Translations under genes and position numbers: made by a program | The notes under the pieces: generated by a model | What the model was told of the DNA's origin: nothing | What the model saw: only the letters and a program-made list of their open reading frames with translations | The model's database searches: none | In this document: piece after piece, positions 49,889 to 58,617 of the stretch | Numbering within the stretch: position 1 is the first letter of the stretch | Layout: the number at the start of each line of letters is the position of its first letter | Assembly: GCF_000620785.1 (NCBI RefSeq) | Contig: NZ_JIAI01000003.1 | Location: 558,001-622,000, forward strand | From: Actinospineispora acaciae DSM 45401 | Lineage (GTDB): Bacteria; Actinomycetota; Actinomycetes; Mycobacteriales; Pseudonocardiaceae | Direction: 5' to 3' | DNA length: 64,000 nucleotides

Positions 49889-49906
49889 CCCGACTCGCGG
49901 ACGGGT
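49889..49906. repeat. 18-bp direct repeat downstream of the Tm-1/TIM pair
   Basis: CCCGACTCGCGGACGGGT, identical to 47724-47741. CCCG and CGGG ends can pair as a short stem. It borders the 3-prime end of the sugar transferase gene. Coordinates may be off by one. Confidence 0.65.
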
Positions 49907-49907
49907 T

Positions 49908-50600
49908 TTAACGCGCGCTGCGGTCCCTGATCATGGACGGGATCGTGCGGACCAGGATGGACAGGTCGGTGACCAGGGTGCGGGAGCGGACGTAGGCCAG
50001 GTCCAGGTGCAGCATCTCCAGGGTGCCCATGGTGGAGCGGCCGGAGACCTGCCAGAGGCCGGTCAGGCCGGGGCGGACGGAGAAGCGGGGCTGGAACTCG
50101 GCGGGGAACATCCGGGCTTCCCACTCCAGGCAGGGGCGGGGGCCGACCAGGGACATGTCGCCGAGGACCACGTTGATCAGCTGCGGCAGCTCGTCCATGC
50201 TGGTCTTGCGCAGGAACTTGCCGATCGCGGTGACCCGGGGGTCGCTGTCCAGCTTGTGGCTGCCGTTCACCGAGGTGTCCTCGCCGCGCAGCTCGGCGGC
50301 GATCAGCTCGCGCAGCAGCTCGTCACCCACGCCGTTACGCATGGTGCGGAACTTGTAGATGGTGAACGAACGGCCACCCAGCCCGACCCGCCGCTGCTTG
50401 AACAGCGCGGGGCCGCCGCCGGAGGAACGGATGAGCAGCCCGACCACCAGCATCGGCACCGCGAGCACGAGCAGGGCCAGCGCGGCGGCCGTCAGATCGA
50501 GTACCCGTCGCGCGACTGCCTCCCAGGTCAACGTGGGCAAGCCGGCGTAGAACACGTCGCGGGCCGAGTCGGCGTGTGGGTCGGCTTCAAGGGGGTGCAT
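49908..50600 (-). CDS. Bacterial sugar transferase (polyprenyl-phosphate phosphoglycosyltransferase)
   Basis: A 230-residue monotopic PGT enzyme of the WcaJ/EpsL type. One N-terminal reentrant or membrane helix ([24 protein letters not shown]) is followed by the catalytic signature [23 protein letters not shown], then [26 protein letters not shown], containing the Asp-Glu pair. It transfers a phosphosugar from a UDP-sugar to undecaprenyl phosphate to start exopolysaccharide or glycan synthesis. The start MHPLEAD follows GGGAG by 9 nt. No other glycan genes are nearby. Confidence 0.92.
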   Translation of the reverse strand: MHPLEADPHADSARDVFYAGLPTLTWEAVARRVLDLTAAALALLVLAVPMLVVGLLIRSSGGGPALFKQRRVGLGGRSFTIYKFRTMRNGVGDELLRELIAAELRGEDTSVNGSHKLDSDPRVTAIGKFLRKTSMDELPQLINVVLGDMSLVGPRPCLEWEARMFPAEFQPRFSVRPGLTGLWQVSGRSTMGTLEMLHLDLAYVRSRTLVTDLSILVRTIPSMIRDRSAR

Positions 50601-50658
50601 CGCATTTCTCCCGGGATCCATGGCAGCACCCGGGGTATCGAGCGACGGCCCGCTTCCG

Positions 50659-51294
50659 TTACCCGTTCGAGTGATCCGCTGCCTTGGCTGTGGCGGTGAT
50701 CAAGTCTATGCATGTGTCCAGTGACAGCCGGGTGCTGTCCAGCAACAGATCGTAGTGGCTCGGGTCTGTGGGATCCGCGCGGTAGTAGTGCCGCACGTAC
50801 GTGGTGCGCGCGCTGTCGTTGCGACTGAGGGCTTCCCGCGCCTCGTCCTCGGAGATGCTTCCCATGCTCATCGCCTGCCGCACCCGGCGCTCGGGATCTC
50901 CGTCCAGCCGGACGTGCAGCGCGGTCGGGTGGTCGCGCAGGACGATGGCGCCGGCGCGCCCCAGGATCACCCCGCCCTTCTCGCCGACCGCCTTGCGGAT
51001 CGCGGTCTCGGTGCACGCGACGAACTCGCTGTCCGGCAGCAGCACGGTGCGCGGCGGCGCGTACCCGATCATGAAGTCGCTGGACATCGGCGCGGCGGCG
51101 GTCAGCACCCGCTGCAGCCAGCCCTTGCACTGCTCGTCGCGGGCCAGCGCGTCCTCGTACGACACCCCGAGGTCGGTGGCCACCTGGGCCGGGATCGCCC
51201 GGTCGATGAACGGCACGCCGAGTCGCTCGGCCACCGCCGGACCCACGACCCCACCACCCGCGCCATATGCGGCGGACAACGTCACGACATACAT
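50659..51294 (-). CDS. Cytidylate kinase-like family protein
   Basis: A 211-residue P-loop-fold protein of the cytidylate-kinase-like family (AAA_26). MYVVTLSAAYGAGGGVVGPAVAERLG replaces the strict Walker A, with AYGAGGG as the anion-binding loop; further features are FIDRAIP, GVILGRAGAIVLRD and DYDLLLDST-like endings. Such proteins resemble CMP kinase but their phosphate acceptor is unknown. GGGAGG is 7 nt before the ATG, and the longer frame to 51366 has no coding bias. 58 bp upstream of the sugar transferase on the same strand, so possibly one transcript. Confidence 0.82.
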   Translation of the reverse strand: MYVVTLSAAYGAGGGVVGPAVAERLGVPFIDRAIPAQVATDLGVSYEDALARDEQCKGWLQRVLTAAAPMSSDFMIGYAPPRTVLLPDSEFVACTETAIRKAVGEKGGVILGRAGAIVLRDHPTALHVRLDGDPERRVRQAMSMGSISEDEAREALSRNDSARTTYVRHYYRADPTDPSHYDLLLDSTRLSLDTCIDLITATAKAADHSNG

Positions 51295-51453
51295 TGCCCC
51301 GCCTCCCATCTCAAAAAATACGTTGACAGATCGTAGACGAGTGTGGGTCCAATCACGAGGCCACATACGGCGAGTACGACCGAACGGCGGTCACTCGCGG
51401 TAGCGAGCCGTAGGTCACACCCCCCGACACCGCAACGGTCGCAGAATGGCCTG

Positions 51454-52311
51454 GTGGGTGTGCCATTGCGGGCCTCGGCGGTGCGCGAGCGGGCGGACGG
51501 GCGGCTGTGGTCGCGTTACCGCCCGTACCTGCCGGACGGGTCGGTGCGCGCGTTCGGCGAGCGGGGCTGGCGGGGGCACGGCGGCTGGGACCGGTCGCTG
51601 CGGGTGCTGCCCGACGGCCGCATGGACCTGATCGCCCGCGAGGACCGGCTGGTCGTGGTGCTCCCGGCGGCGGAGGTGCGGCGCTTCGAGGTGCGCGCGG
51701 CGGACCGGCCGGTCGGGCTGCGCATCCGCTGCGGCGCGGCCGGCGCGCTGCTCGGCTGCGACCTCACCGAGCTTGCCCCGCTGGCCGGGCACACCGGGGA
51801 GATCGACCTCGCCGACCTGTCCGGCGAGCTGGCCCGCGCCGCCCGCGCCGCGCTCGGCCCGGGTGGAACGCCGCGCCCCGACACGCTCGACGCGCTGGTG
51901 CGGGCGCTGCAGCGGGCCGGGCGGCGGCCGGACCCCTCGGTGCTGCGCGCGGTGCACCTGCTGCGGGCGCCGGGCAGCCGGGTGGACCGGGTGGCCGAGC
52001 GGCTGGGCCTGACCCCGCGCACCCTGCACCGGCGGGTGTGCGCCGAGGTCGGCTTCGGCCCCAAGCGGCTGCACGCCGTGTTCCGGTTCCAGCGGTTCCT
52101 GGCCAGGGTGCCGGCGCTGGCCGGGCGGGAGGCGAACCTGGCCGGCCTGGCCGCCGAGCTCGGCTACGCCGACCAGTCCCACCTGGGCCGCGACTGCCGG
52201 CTGCTGGCCGGCACCAGCCCCGCGCGGCTGGTCGCCAGCTGGACCCGCGGGGGCGCTGTCCGAAACGTTCCAGACGCGGCGGCGGATGATCAGCCATTCT
52301 CCGACCCGTGA
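51454..52311 (+). CDS. AraC family transcriptional regulator
   Basis: A 285-residue regulator with an N-terminal DUF6597-type domain (YRPYLPDGSVRAFGERGWRG, LIAREDRLVVVLPAAEVRRFEV) and two C-terminal HTH motifs (VDRVAERLGLTPRTLHRRVCAEVGFGPKRLHAVFRFQRFL and LAAELGYADQSHLGRDCRLLAG). It lacks the sugar-binding cupin typical of AraC itself. GTG codons at 51454 and 51460 are both possible starts. It overlaps the thioesterase gene (GTGA) and is therefore coupled with it. Confidence 0.85.
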   Translation: MGVPLRASAVRERADGRLWSRYRPYLPDGSVRAFGERGWRGHGGWDRSLRVLPDGRMDLIAREDRLVVVLPAAEVRRFEVRAADRPVGLRIRCGAAGALLGCDLTELAPLAGHTGEIDLADLSGELARAARAALGPGGTPRPDTLDALVRALQRAGRRPDPSVLRAVHLLRAPGSRVDRVAERLGLTPRTLHRRVCAEVGFGPKRLHAVFRFQRFLARVPALAGREANLAGLAAELGYADQSHLGRDCRLLAGTSPARLVASWTRGGAVRNVPDAAADDQPFSDP

Positions 52312-52739
52312 GCACACCACCCGTCACGTTCCGCACCAGCACCGGCGTCCGCCTCGACGACCTCGACACGAACTGGCACGTCAGGGGGCCGGCGCTGCTC
52401 GCCTACGCCGACCATGCGCGCTGGGAGTGCGTGCGGGCCGCGGGCATCGACCTGCCCGACCTGATGGCCCACCGGATCGGCCCGGTCAACCTGGAGACCA
52501 CCATCCGGTTCCGGCGCGAGCTGCGGCCGGGCGAGCGGGTCGAGATCTCCTGCGCGTTCGAGTACGGCGACGGCAAGACCTCGCGGGTGTTCCAGGAGCT
52601 GCGCACCCCGGACGGCACGCTGGTCGCCGAGGTGTCCAGCGTCGGCGGCCTGCTGGACCTGGACCGCCGCCGCCTGGTCGAGGACCCCGGCGCCCGCTGG
52701 CGCGCGATCGCCACCGACCCGTCGCTCCTCGGGTTATGA
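52308..52739 (+). CDS. 4-hydroxybenzoyl-CoA thioesterase-like hotdog protein
   Basis: A 143-residue single-hotdog thioesterase. Segments DDLDTNWHVRGPALLAYADHARW and FRRELRPGERVEISCAFEY are family hallmarks; the Asp/Asn dyad expected in DxDxxxHVNN is seen as DDLDTNWHV. It hydrolyses an acyl-CoA thioester. Its GTG overlaps the AraC stop, and its own 3-prime end overlaps the convergent NTF2-like gene by 6 bp. Substrate and biological role unknown; the linked AraC gene may regulate it. Confidence 0.83.
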   Translation: MSTPPVTFRTSTGVRLDDLDTNWHVRGPALLAYADHARWECVRAAGIDLPDLMAHRIGPVNLETTIRFRRELRPGERVEISCAFEYGDGKTSRVFQELRTPDGTLVAEVSSVGGLLDLDRRRLVEDPGARWRAIATDPSLLGL

Positions 52740-53084
52740 GCGCAACGGATAGGTGTCGAACACCAGCGTGTCCGAGGTGATCTTGCCGTCCTCCACCACC
52801 AGGTGGTCCACCGCGCGGATGGTGCCGAACGGCCCGGTCGCCATGTCGTAGATGATCATGGCCTGCCGTTCGTCGCCAACCGCCGCGATGATCGTCACCC
52901 CGGTGACGGCGCCGGCGAACTCCGCCACCGCGGCCGCCACCTCGTCCGCGCCCCTGACCGCCGCCCGAGGGCTCTCGAACACCACGTCGTCGGCCAGGTA
53001 GCCGCGGATCGCGGCCAGGTCCCCGCGCCCGAACGCCTCGATGTACGCCGTCGCCACGCCCGCCGTGGCACCCTGCTCGCCCAC
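52734..53084 (-). CDS. SnoaL/NTF2-like protein
   Basis: A 116-residue cone-like alpha+beta barrel. The start GVATAYIEAFGRGDLAAIRGYLADDVVFESP is the classical SnoaL-like pattern, and FGTIRAVDHLVVEDGKITSD forms the last strands. Members include ketosteroid isomerases and polyketide cyclases, as well as non-enzymatic ligand-binding proteins. No clear catalytic dyad. Divergent from the lipoprotein gene by 119 bp. Confidence 0.85.
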   Translation of the reverse strand: MGEQGATAGVATAYIEAFGRGDLAAIRGYLADDVVFESPRAAVRGADEVAAAVAEFAGAVTGVTIIAAVGDERQAMIIYDMATGPFGTIRAVDHLVVEDGKITSDTLVFDTYPLRS

Positions 53085-53203
53085 TGTCGTCCCTCCGTCG
53101 GCTGGAAGCTCCCCCGTACAGACCGGCGAGCCCGGCCGGACTCATCGCTCGCCGTTCGATCGGTTCGGGAGGGGTCCCAGCCGCGCCCGGCGACGATTGC
53201 CGC

Positions 53204-53770
53204 ATGACACGACTCAGGCGCGCCGTCCGGGGCGCAACGACGCTGCTCGCCGCGCTGGTCGCCGCCGCGGCGCTGTCCGGCTGCACCGTGAGGTTCTCCA
53301 CGTCGGGTGCGGGCACCCAGCGGTTCCACCACCCCGACTACCAGATCACCTTCGACTACCCCAACACGCTGCGCGAGACCGACGACGTCAGGTTCGACGT
53401 GACCGCCGGGGGGCGGAGCACGCGGGACAAGGCGGTCGCGCTCTACCTCGACAACGACAACATGATCGTCGTGGAGCGCGCGACCCTGCGGGGCTCGATC
53501 ACCAAGGACAACCTCGCCGAGGCCCAGCGGGAGGTCGAGGAATTGGTCCCTCAACTGGGCACCCTGTCGGAGCCCGGCAAGCAGGTCGAGCGCGCCGGGC
53601 TCCCCGGTCTCGAGTACAGGCTCACGCTGCGTTCCGGGAAGCCGAGCCACATCCTGTTCCTCTTCGACGGCACCGTGTACTACAGGGTCGTCTGCGAGTC
53701 GACCGACCAGCGCCGCCAGCAGATCACCGAGGCCTGCGACATGGTGCACCGGACCCTCGCCCACACCTGA
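53204..53770 (+). CDS. Putative lipoprotein near the kinase locus
   Basis: A 188-residue secreted lipoprotein: signal helix TLLAALVAAAALSGC with lipobox LSGC, acylated Cys27. The mature region has FHHPDYQITFDYPNTLRE and later YYRVVCESTDQRRQQITEACDMVHRTL, resembling PsbP/DUF1795-like proteins that measure a small domain after the signal. It is convergent with kinase A, with 7 bp between stops. It may act outside the membrane together with the kinase ectodomains, but nothing in the sequence proves this. Confidence 0.75.
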   Translation: MTRLRRAVRGATTLLAALVAAAALSGCTVRFSTSGAGTQRFHHPDYQITFDYPNTLRETDDVRFDVTAGGRSTRDKAVALYLDNDNMIVVERATLRGSITKDNLAEAQREVEELVPQLGTLSEPGKQVERAGLPGLEYRLTLRSGKPSHILFLFDGTVYYRVVCESTDQRRQQITEACDMVHRTLAHT

Positions 53771-53777
53771 CGGTCCT

Positions 53778-55736
53778 TCAGCGGAGCTTGCCGAGGGCGG
53801 CGACCGCGAGTTCGGTGGCGCGGGCGCAGAGCTCGGGGCCTGGTTGTGGGCCTTCGAGGGACAGCTCGAGCACCTCGACGTCGCCCTGCGCGGTGGGCGT
53901 GGGCCGGGTCGCAACCATGGCCATGCATCGCTGGGCGGCCCGGGTGCCGGGCACGAGCTTCGTCCAGGCTCGCCGGCCGGCGATGGTGGTGGGTGCCCCG
54001 ACGTCGGTCTGGTCGGCCTCGAACAGGTTGAACAACGTGTACACGCTCGGGCCGCCTTTTTTCGTCGAGTCCCAGGTACAGCTCCAGTTGGCGAATCCCG
54101 GAACACGGTTGTACGGCTCGAGGTCGGGCACGGTGGCCAGGGTCGAGGGGTCGAGAAGGGCGCAGGCGTCGTTGTCGGCGATGCGCCATTGGGCGGTGCG
54201 GCCGGGGCGATAGACGACTCCGTCGCGGTCGAGTACGTTGACCGCCGCGCTGATTCCGACCCAGGCGGCCGCGCACAGGTCAGGAAAGCCGGCTCCGACC
54301 GCTTGGACGACGATCTCGGAGCGGTCGGACAATATGATGTATCCGCTGCAGTGCACCGCATAGAAGCCGGACTCAGGGGTGCGGCGATGCACAACTGTTA
54401 TGTCACCGACTCGCTGTTTCTCGCCATCGCGATCCGACACCGAGGATACGGGTTCGCGATAGGAGACGAGGAGACGACTGTCTTGTCTGCCGACTCCTAT
54501 TCCCGCTTCACATGACTGCAACGCGCCCTTTCTCACGCGGACGGTCACGGGCTCGCCGAACTGGCGTAGCCAGGTGGGGTCGATGAGCGCGCAGGGGTCG
54601 GCCGCACGGGGGTCGCCGGACAGGGTGATGGGCCGGATCGCGGCGGGCAGCGGCGGGGCGCCGGTGGGGGCCGTGTTGTCGAGGAGTCGCGGCAGCGCGA
54701 CGGCCAGTCCGGCGGCGAGCGCGAAGGCGGCGATCGCGGCCACGGCCATCGGGCGACGGGGCCGGCGGGCCGGGCGCGGCTCGGGCGGGCCCGGTGGCTG
54801 GCCACCGAGCGTCGGCGCGCCCGGGCCTGCCAGGGCCGTTGGCCTGCCACCGCCGAGCGTCGGCGGGCTCGGGGCGGGCACCGGGTAACGGGTGCGCAGG
54901 GTGCCCTCCGAAACGCGGCGGGCGAGGGCATGGAGCTGGTCACTGACGGTGGCGGCGTCCGGCCGGGTGTTGGGGTCGAGCTCGAGCAGCCGCATGATCA
55001 GCGAGGTGAGCGGGGTGCGCGTGGCCGGCGGGTTGATGGGGTAGGTGGCGACGCGGAGCAGCATCCGGCGGGGGTTGGGATCCTCGCCGTACGGCGGGGC
55101 ACCCTCGATGGCGCGGTAGAGGGTGGCGCCGAGGGAGAAGATGTCCGAGGCCGGGGTCGGCGGCTCACCCCGGGCCACCTCACGGGCCATGTAGGCGGGC
55201 GTGCCGGACACCGCGTTGTCGCCGGTGAGCAGCTGATCGTCGGCGGCGGCGTGGGAGAGCCCGAAGTCGGTGAGCTTGACGGTCCGCTGGTCGACGCCGA
55301 TCAGAATGGTGCCGGGCCTGATGTCGCGATGGATGACGCCACGGTCGTGGGCGGCGGCTAGCGCGTCGGCAACCGCCGCCCCGATGCGCGCAATCTCGAT
55401 CAGGCTCATCGGCCGGCCATCGGTGAGCGCCTCGGTCAGGCTGGCCGCCGGCACGTATTCGAGCACCAGCCAGACGTCGCCGTCGGACTCGATGACGTCG
55501 TAGATGGTGACCACGTGGCGGTGACCGCGCAGCTGGGCGGCCATCCTGGCCTCGCGCAGGATGCGGGCGCGGGCCAGTTCGGCCTGTTCGGCGGGCAGGT
55601 TGGCGAAGCTCACGTGCTTGAGCGCCACGCGTTGGGCGAGCAGTAGGTCCTCGGCCTCCCACACCGTGCCGGTACCGCCCCGGGCGATCGAGCGCACCAA
55701 CCGATACCTGCCGAACAGCCGCTCGTGCCCCTCCAT
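53778..55736 (-). CDS. Transmembrane Ser/Thr kinase A with altered catalytic loop
   Basis: A 652-residue receptor-type PknB-like kinase, start MEGHERLFGRY. Kinase domain residues 10-275: Gly-loop IARGGTGTVW (17-26), ATP Lys40 in RVALKHV, catalytic loop HRDIRPGT (136-143) with Arg for the usual Lys140 and Thr for the Mg-binding Asn143, DFG at 157-159, and ARE in place of APE. A Pro-rich linker, one TM helix (about 331-349), then an ectodomain with DPCALIDPTWLRQFG and a second NDACALLDPS module ending in NWSCTW. The DPC/CxW pattern resembles DUF3558-type lipoproteins. Activity is doubtful. It is paralogous to kinase B. Confidence 0.9.
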   Translation of the reverse strand: MEGHERLFGRYRLVRSIARGGTGTVWEAEDLLLAQRVALKHVSFANLPAEQAELARARILREARMAAQLRGHRHVVTIYDVIESDGDVWLVLEYVPAASLTEALTDGRPMSLIEIARIGAAVADALAAAHDRGVIHRDIRPGTILIGVDQRTVKLTDFGLSHAAADDQLLTGDNAVSGTPAYMAREVARGEPPTPASDIFSLGATLYRAIEGAPPYGEDPNPRRMLLRVATYPINPPATRTPLTSLIMRLLELDPNTRPDAATVSDQLHALARRVSEGTLRTRYPVPAPSPPTLGGGRPTALAGPGAPTLGGQPPGPPEPRPARRPRRPMAVAAIAAFALAAGLAVALPRLLDNTAPTGAPPLPAAIRPITLSGDPRAADPCALIDPTWLRQFGEPVTVRVRKGALQSCEAGIGVGRQDSRLLVSYREPVSSVSDRDGEKQRVGDITVVHRRTPESGFYAVHCSGYIILSDRSEIVVQAVGAGFPDLCAAAWVGISAAVNVLDRDGVVYRPGRTAQWRIADNDACALLDPSTLATVPDLEPYNRVPGFANWSCTWDSTKKGGPSVYTLFNLFEADQTDVGAPTTIAGRRAWTKLVPGTRAAQRCMAMVATRPTPTAQGDVEVLELSLEGPQPGPELCARATELAVAALGKLR

Positions 55737-55773
55737 CTGCCCTCCCCCGTAGTCCGTCGCCGGCACGTGGTTC

Positions 55774-56595
55774 CTAGCCCGTGCCCGGAGGGTTGCCAAG
55801 CAGCCGCAGGTCGGGCGGCACCACGGTGGTGTCGACCAACAGCTCCACCAGAAGGTTGTGGTTCAGCGTGTCATCATCCTGCCCGGCGAGCTGGTCACGG
55901 GTGAGTCCGGCGACGGTGCGGGCCAGTCGGGCACGGACCTCGCGCACCGTGTCTTCGGCGGCCCCAGGCGTCCATCGTTGGTCGGGTTGCAGCTCGGCGA
56001 GCTGTTCGGCCACCTGGTTCCAGGTCCGCGGTTGGGGGTTCGCCTCGTGGCGCAGGTAGCGCTGGCCGAGCGCCACCAGGACGAGGCGCTCCCGGGCGGT
56101 GAGCTCCCAGGTCGCGGGCCGGCCGGCGGGGTCGGCCGGTGGTGCGGGCGGCGGTGCGGGCGGTCCCGGTTCCGCCGGGCTCGCGACGCGTATCTCGAGC
56201 AGGTGCTCGCGGCCGGGTCCGGTGCGGATGAACACCGGGGTGTAGCTGACCGGCAGCGGCTGCTCGTGCCCGGACGGCAACAGCTGCGAGCCCGGCAGCC
56301 GGATCGGGACGACGCCGGTGTTCCGGATCGTCCATCGCTGCCCGTCACAGTGCAGCAGGCCGTGCCGCCGGCTCACCCGGGGGTCGTCCTCGCCGACGGC
56401 GATGTGCACCCCGGGTTCGTCCCGGCCGAACAGCAGGTCCAGCCCGGCGGCCGGGGCCGCCGCGACGCCGCCGTGTGCACCGAGCGCGACCAGGCTGCCG
56501 GGTTCGCACTCGGGCAGGCCTCGGGCCAGGCTGGCGGTGTCTGGAGGGAGCTCTCGCACGGAGCCGGCTCCTCGGCCGGTCTCGACCTGGGTCAT
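55774..56595 (-). CDS. FHA-domain protein A with conserved C-terminal helical domain
   Basis: A 273-residue cytosolic protein. The FHA domain, residues 50-135, shows LLFGRDE (54-60), the phosphothreonine-binding SRRH (75-78) and N92 in IRNTG. A Pro-rich linker (142-160) is followed by a helical domain from 165 (ELTARERLVLVALGQRYLRHE, later WNQVAEQLAELQPDQRW) that looks like a winged-helix or DNA/RNA-binding domain. It should bind phosphorylated Thr on the neighbouring kinases. Conserved between both units at near-identical positions. Starts 40 bp after pseudokinase A. Confidence 0.83.
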   Translation of the reverse strand: MTQVETGRGAGSVRELPPDTASLARGLPECEPGSLVALGAHGGVAAAPAAGLDLLFGRDEPGVHIAVGEDDPRVSRRHGLLHCDGQRWTIRNTGVVPIRLPGSQLLPSGHEQPLPVSYTPVFIRTGPGREHLLEIRVASPAEPGPPAPPPAPPADPAGRPATWELTARERLVLVALGQRYLRHEANPQPRTWNQVAEQLAELQPDQRWTPGAAEDTVREVRARLARTVAGLTRDQLAGQDDDTLNHNLLVELLVDTTVVPPDLRLLGNPPGTG

Positions 56596-56635
56596 GGAGG
56601 TCCCTTCGGTGGTGGGCCGGGGGCGTTCGGCGCGG

Positions 56636-58576
56636 TCAGCCCGCCGGGGGCAGCTTGGGCGCGACCGCGTTGGCGACGGTCACGGCCTGGGCGCAGGACA
56701 GGTCGGCGTTGGGCTGTGGCCCCGCGTACGCGGTGACCGCGAGGTACTCGTCGAGCCTTTCGCCGCTTTCCGCGACATAGGTTCGATGGTGCAGGTAGAG
56801 GTAGCACGCCGTCGGAAGGGTCAGACCGGACGCGTCGATGCTCCAGGCTCGCCTGCCCCCGATCGGCGCGATTTCGCGTGCCGTGGGGGGCGCTCGATAG
56901 GCGACGATGCCCAGCACCAGCCCGGGCGCTCCCGCGTCGCCCCGACCCCATATGCAGGACCACGCGTTGAGTCCTGGTCTTCGCCTGGCCGTGTCGATGC
57001 CCGGTATCGCGCTGAAGGTGGCCGGGTCGGCCAGCGTGCAGAAGTCGACGGTTGTCAGCGCGTTGGCTGGAACGGCGAGTGGACGCCTGCGGACGGCGTG
57101 GTTGTTCAGCGCCGTCATGGCGACGGTCATCGCGGTCTCGGCGACCGCGCACAGGTCGGTGAGGGCACCCTTGCGGCTCTCGGCGCGGATCTCGACCCTC
57201 AGTTGGTCGGGTAGCACGATCGTGCGTTGGCACTCCCCGACCCGGACGGGTGTGCGAAGGATGCGCAGCCCGTCGACCTGCTGGACGTTCTCCCGAGGAT
57301 CCGCCTCTTCGGGGGTGTCGAACTCGACGGTCAGGACGACGAACCCGGGGCTGACCGTGACCTCCACACCGCACGCGGCGGGTGACAGGTAGTCCGGATG
57401 AACTGTGCCCTTGCCCAGCGGCCGGACCGAGTCCGGCGAGACCAGGCTGCACGGGTCCGCCGTGCGCGTGTCCCCGAGCAGCGACGGTGGCGCCGGCGGA
57501 CCGGCGGGCGGGGGCACGGGCCGGCTCGTGGCGTTCAAAACGATCACACCCGCCCCGGCGAGCAGCGCGAACACCGCGATCACAGCGAGCGCCACGCGGC
57601 GACGGCTCGTTGCCGGTGGGTGGGGTGGCCAGACCTCCGGCGACCAGCCGGTCGGCGGCGGTCCGATCGGCGGTCCGGTCGGCGGCGGTCCGGTCGGCGG
57701 CGGTCCGGTCGGCCGGTGCGGCGGCGTTCCGGCCGGGGGCATGACCGGGCCGGTGTGGCGCTCGGACGTCGGCGTCCCCGCCTCGGCGGGCGGTGCCGGC
57801 GGCCCGGCCCAGGCCAGGTGGGCCGGTGGCGCCGACGGCCGCGCCGTCACCCGGGCCGTCAGCAGGGCCGTCAGCTCGCGGGCGGCGGTGGCCGCGTCCG
57901 GCCGCCGGGCCGGCTCGGGGCTCAGCGCGTGTCCCAACAGGTGCTCCACGAGCTCCCCGCCGCCGTGACCGTCCCCGGCGTGTTCGAGGGCGGCTCGCAC
58001 CATGGCGGCCCACCCGAACACATCACCGGCCGGCGAACGGGTGCCGCCGGCGGCGAGCTCGGGTGCACCGTGATGCGGCGGGCCGCCAGTGCCCAGGTCC
58101 GGATGGGTCAATGCCAGGCCGGCGAGGCGCGCGTGGCCGTCATCGCCGAGCATCACCAGGCCGGCGTGCACATCGCCGTGCACCACACCCGCGCCATGAG
58201 CCGCCGCCAACCCGTCGGCCGCATCGCGCCCCCAGCTCAACACGTCCGAGACGGTGACGCGATACGCCTGGAGAACCCCGCGCAGGGTGCGCCCCGCCAG
58301 TCCCTCCGAGACCAGCCACACCGTTCCGGCGTCCGCGATCGCCGCCCAGACCCGCACAAGATGATCACTCCGTACCCGCGACGCGATGCTCACCTCGCGC
58401 GCAACCCCCGCGTACACCGCCGGGTCGAGAACTCCCTGGACCCGGCCCGGCACCTCGAACAGGCCGACCTGCCGATCCGACCACTCGTCCAGCGCCCGCC
58501 ACACCGATCCCGCCCCGGTGTCCCGGACCTGCTCGAGCATCCGGTAGCGGTCAGCTACCAGTCGATGCGTCCGCAT
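56636..58576 (-). CDS. Transmembrane pseudokinase A
   Basis: A 646-residue protein with a degenerate kinase domain (residues 8-240). The VAIK lysine is absent (QVGLFEV, 36-42), HRD is HGD (133-135), the catalytic Lys and Asn are His137 and Leu140, and DFG is AGL (152-154). APE is kept. Then a Pro/Gly-rich linker with a tandem PPPTG motif (about 288-310), one TM helix (327-347), and an ectodomain with DPCSLVSP and AWSCIWG modules related to those of kinases A and B. It should not phosphorylate but can bind a partner kinase. Lies 40 bp upstream of FHA A and 41 bp downstream of kinase B. Confidence 0.88.
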   Translation of the reverse strand: MRTHRLVADRYRMLEQVRDTGAGSVWRALDEWSDRQVGLFEVPGRVQGVLDPAVYAGVAREVSIASRVRSDHLVRVWAAIADAGTVWLVSEGLAGRTLRGVLQAYRVTVSDVLSWGRDAADGLAAAHGAGVVHGDVHAGLVMLGDDGHARLAGLALTHPDLGTGGPPHHGAPELAAGGTRSPAGDVFGWAAMVRAALEHAGDGHGGGELVEHLLGHALSPEPARRPDAATAARELTALLTARVTARPSAPPAHLAWAGPPAPPAEAGTPTSERHTGPVMPPAGTPPHRPTGPPPTGPPPTGPPIGPPPTGWSPEVWPPHPPATSRRRVALAVIAVFALLAGAGVIVLNATSRPVPPPAGPPAPPSLLGDTRTADPCSLVSPDSVRPLGKGTVHPDYLSPAACGVEVTVSPGFVVLTVEFDTPEEADPRENVQQVDGLRILRTPVRVGECQRTIVLPDQLRVEIRAESRKGALTDLCAVAETAMTVAMTALNNHAVRRRPLAVPANALTTVDFCTLADPATFSAIPGIDTARRRPGLNAWSCIWGRGDAGAPGLVLGIVAYRAPPTAREIAPIGGRRAWSIDASGLTLPTACYLYLHHRTYVAESGERLDEYLAVTAYAGPQPNADLSCAQAVTVANAVAPKLPPAG

Positions 58577-58617
58577 CCGTCTTCCCTAGCGCGGCCATTG
58601 CACTTCTCGTCCGCCCA

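Larger units (their letters stand above)
53778..58576 (-). repeat. Segmental duplication unit A (pseudokinase-FHA-kinase)
   Basis: This unit and 58618-63462 hold the same three genes in the same order and spacing, with clear protein similarity gene by gene (kinase and FHA pairs share key motifs at identical residue numbers). The units are joined by 41 bp. Divergence is substantial at the amino-acid level in ectodomains and linkers, so the duplication is old. Confidence 0.85.

Noticed and set aside
57661..57735. Tandem PPPTG-coding repeats considered as a minisatellite or CRISPR-like array
   Set aside because: They are short, imperfect and in frame, encoding the Pro-rich juxtamembrane linker of pseudokinase A. 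No spacers or cas genes.
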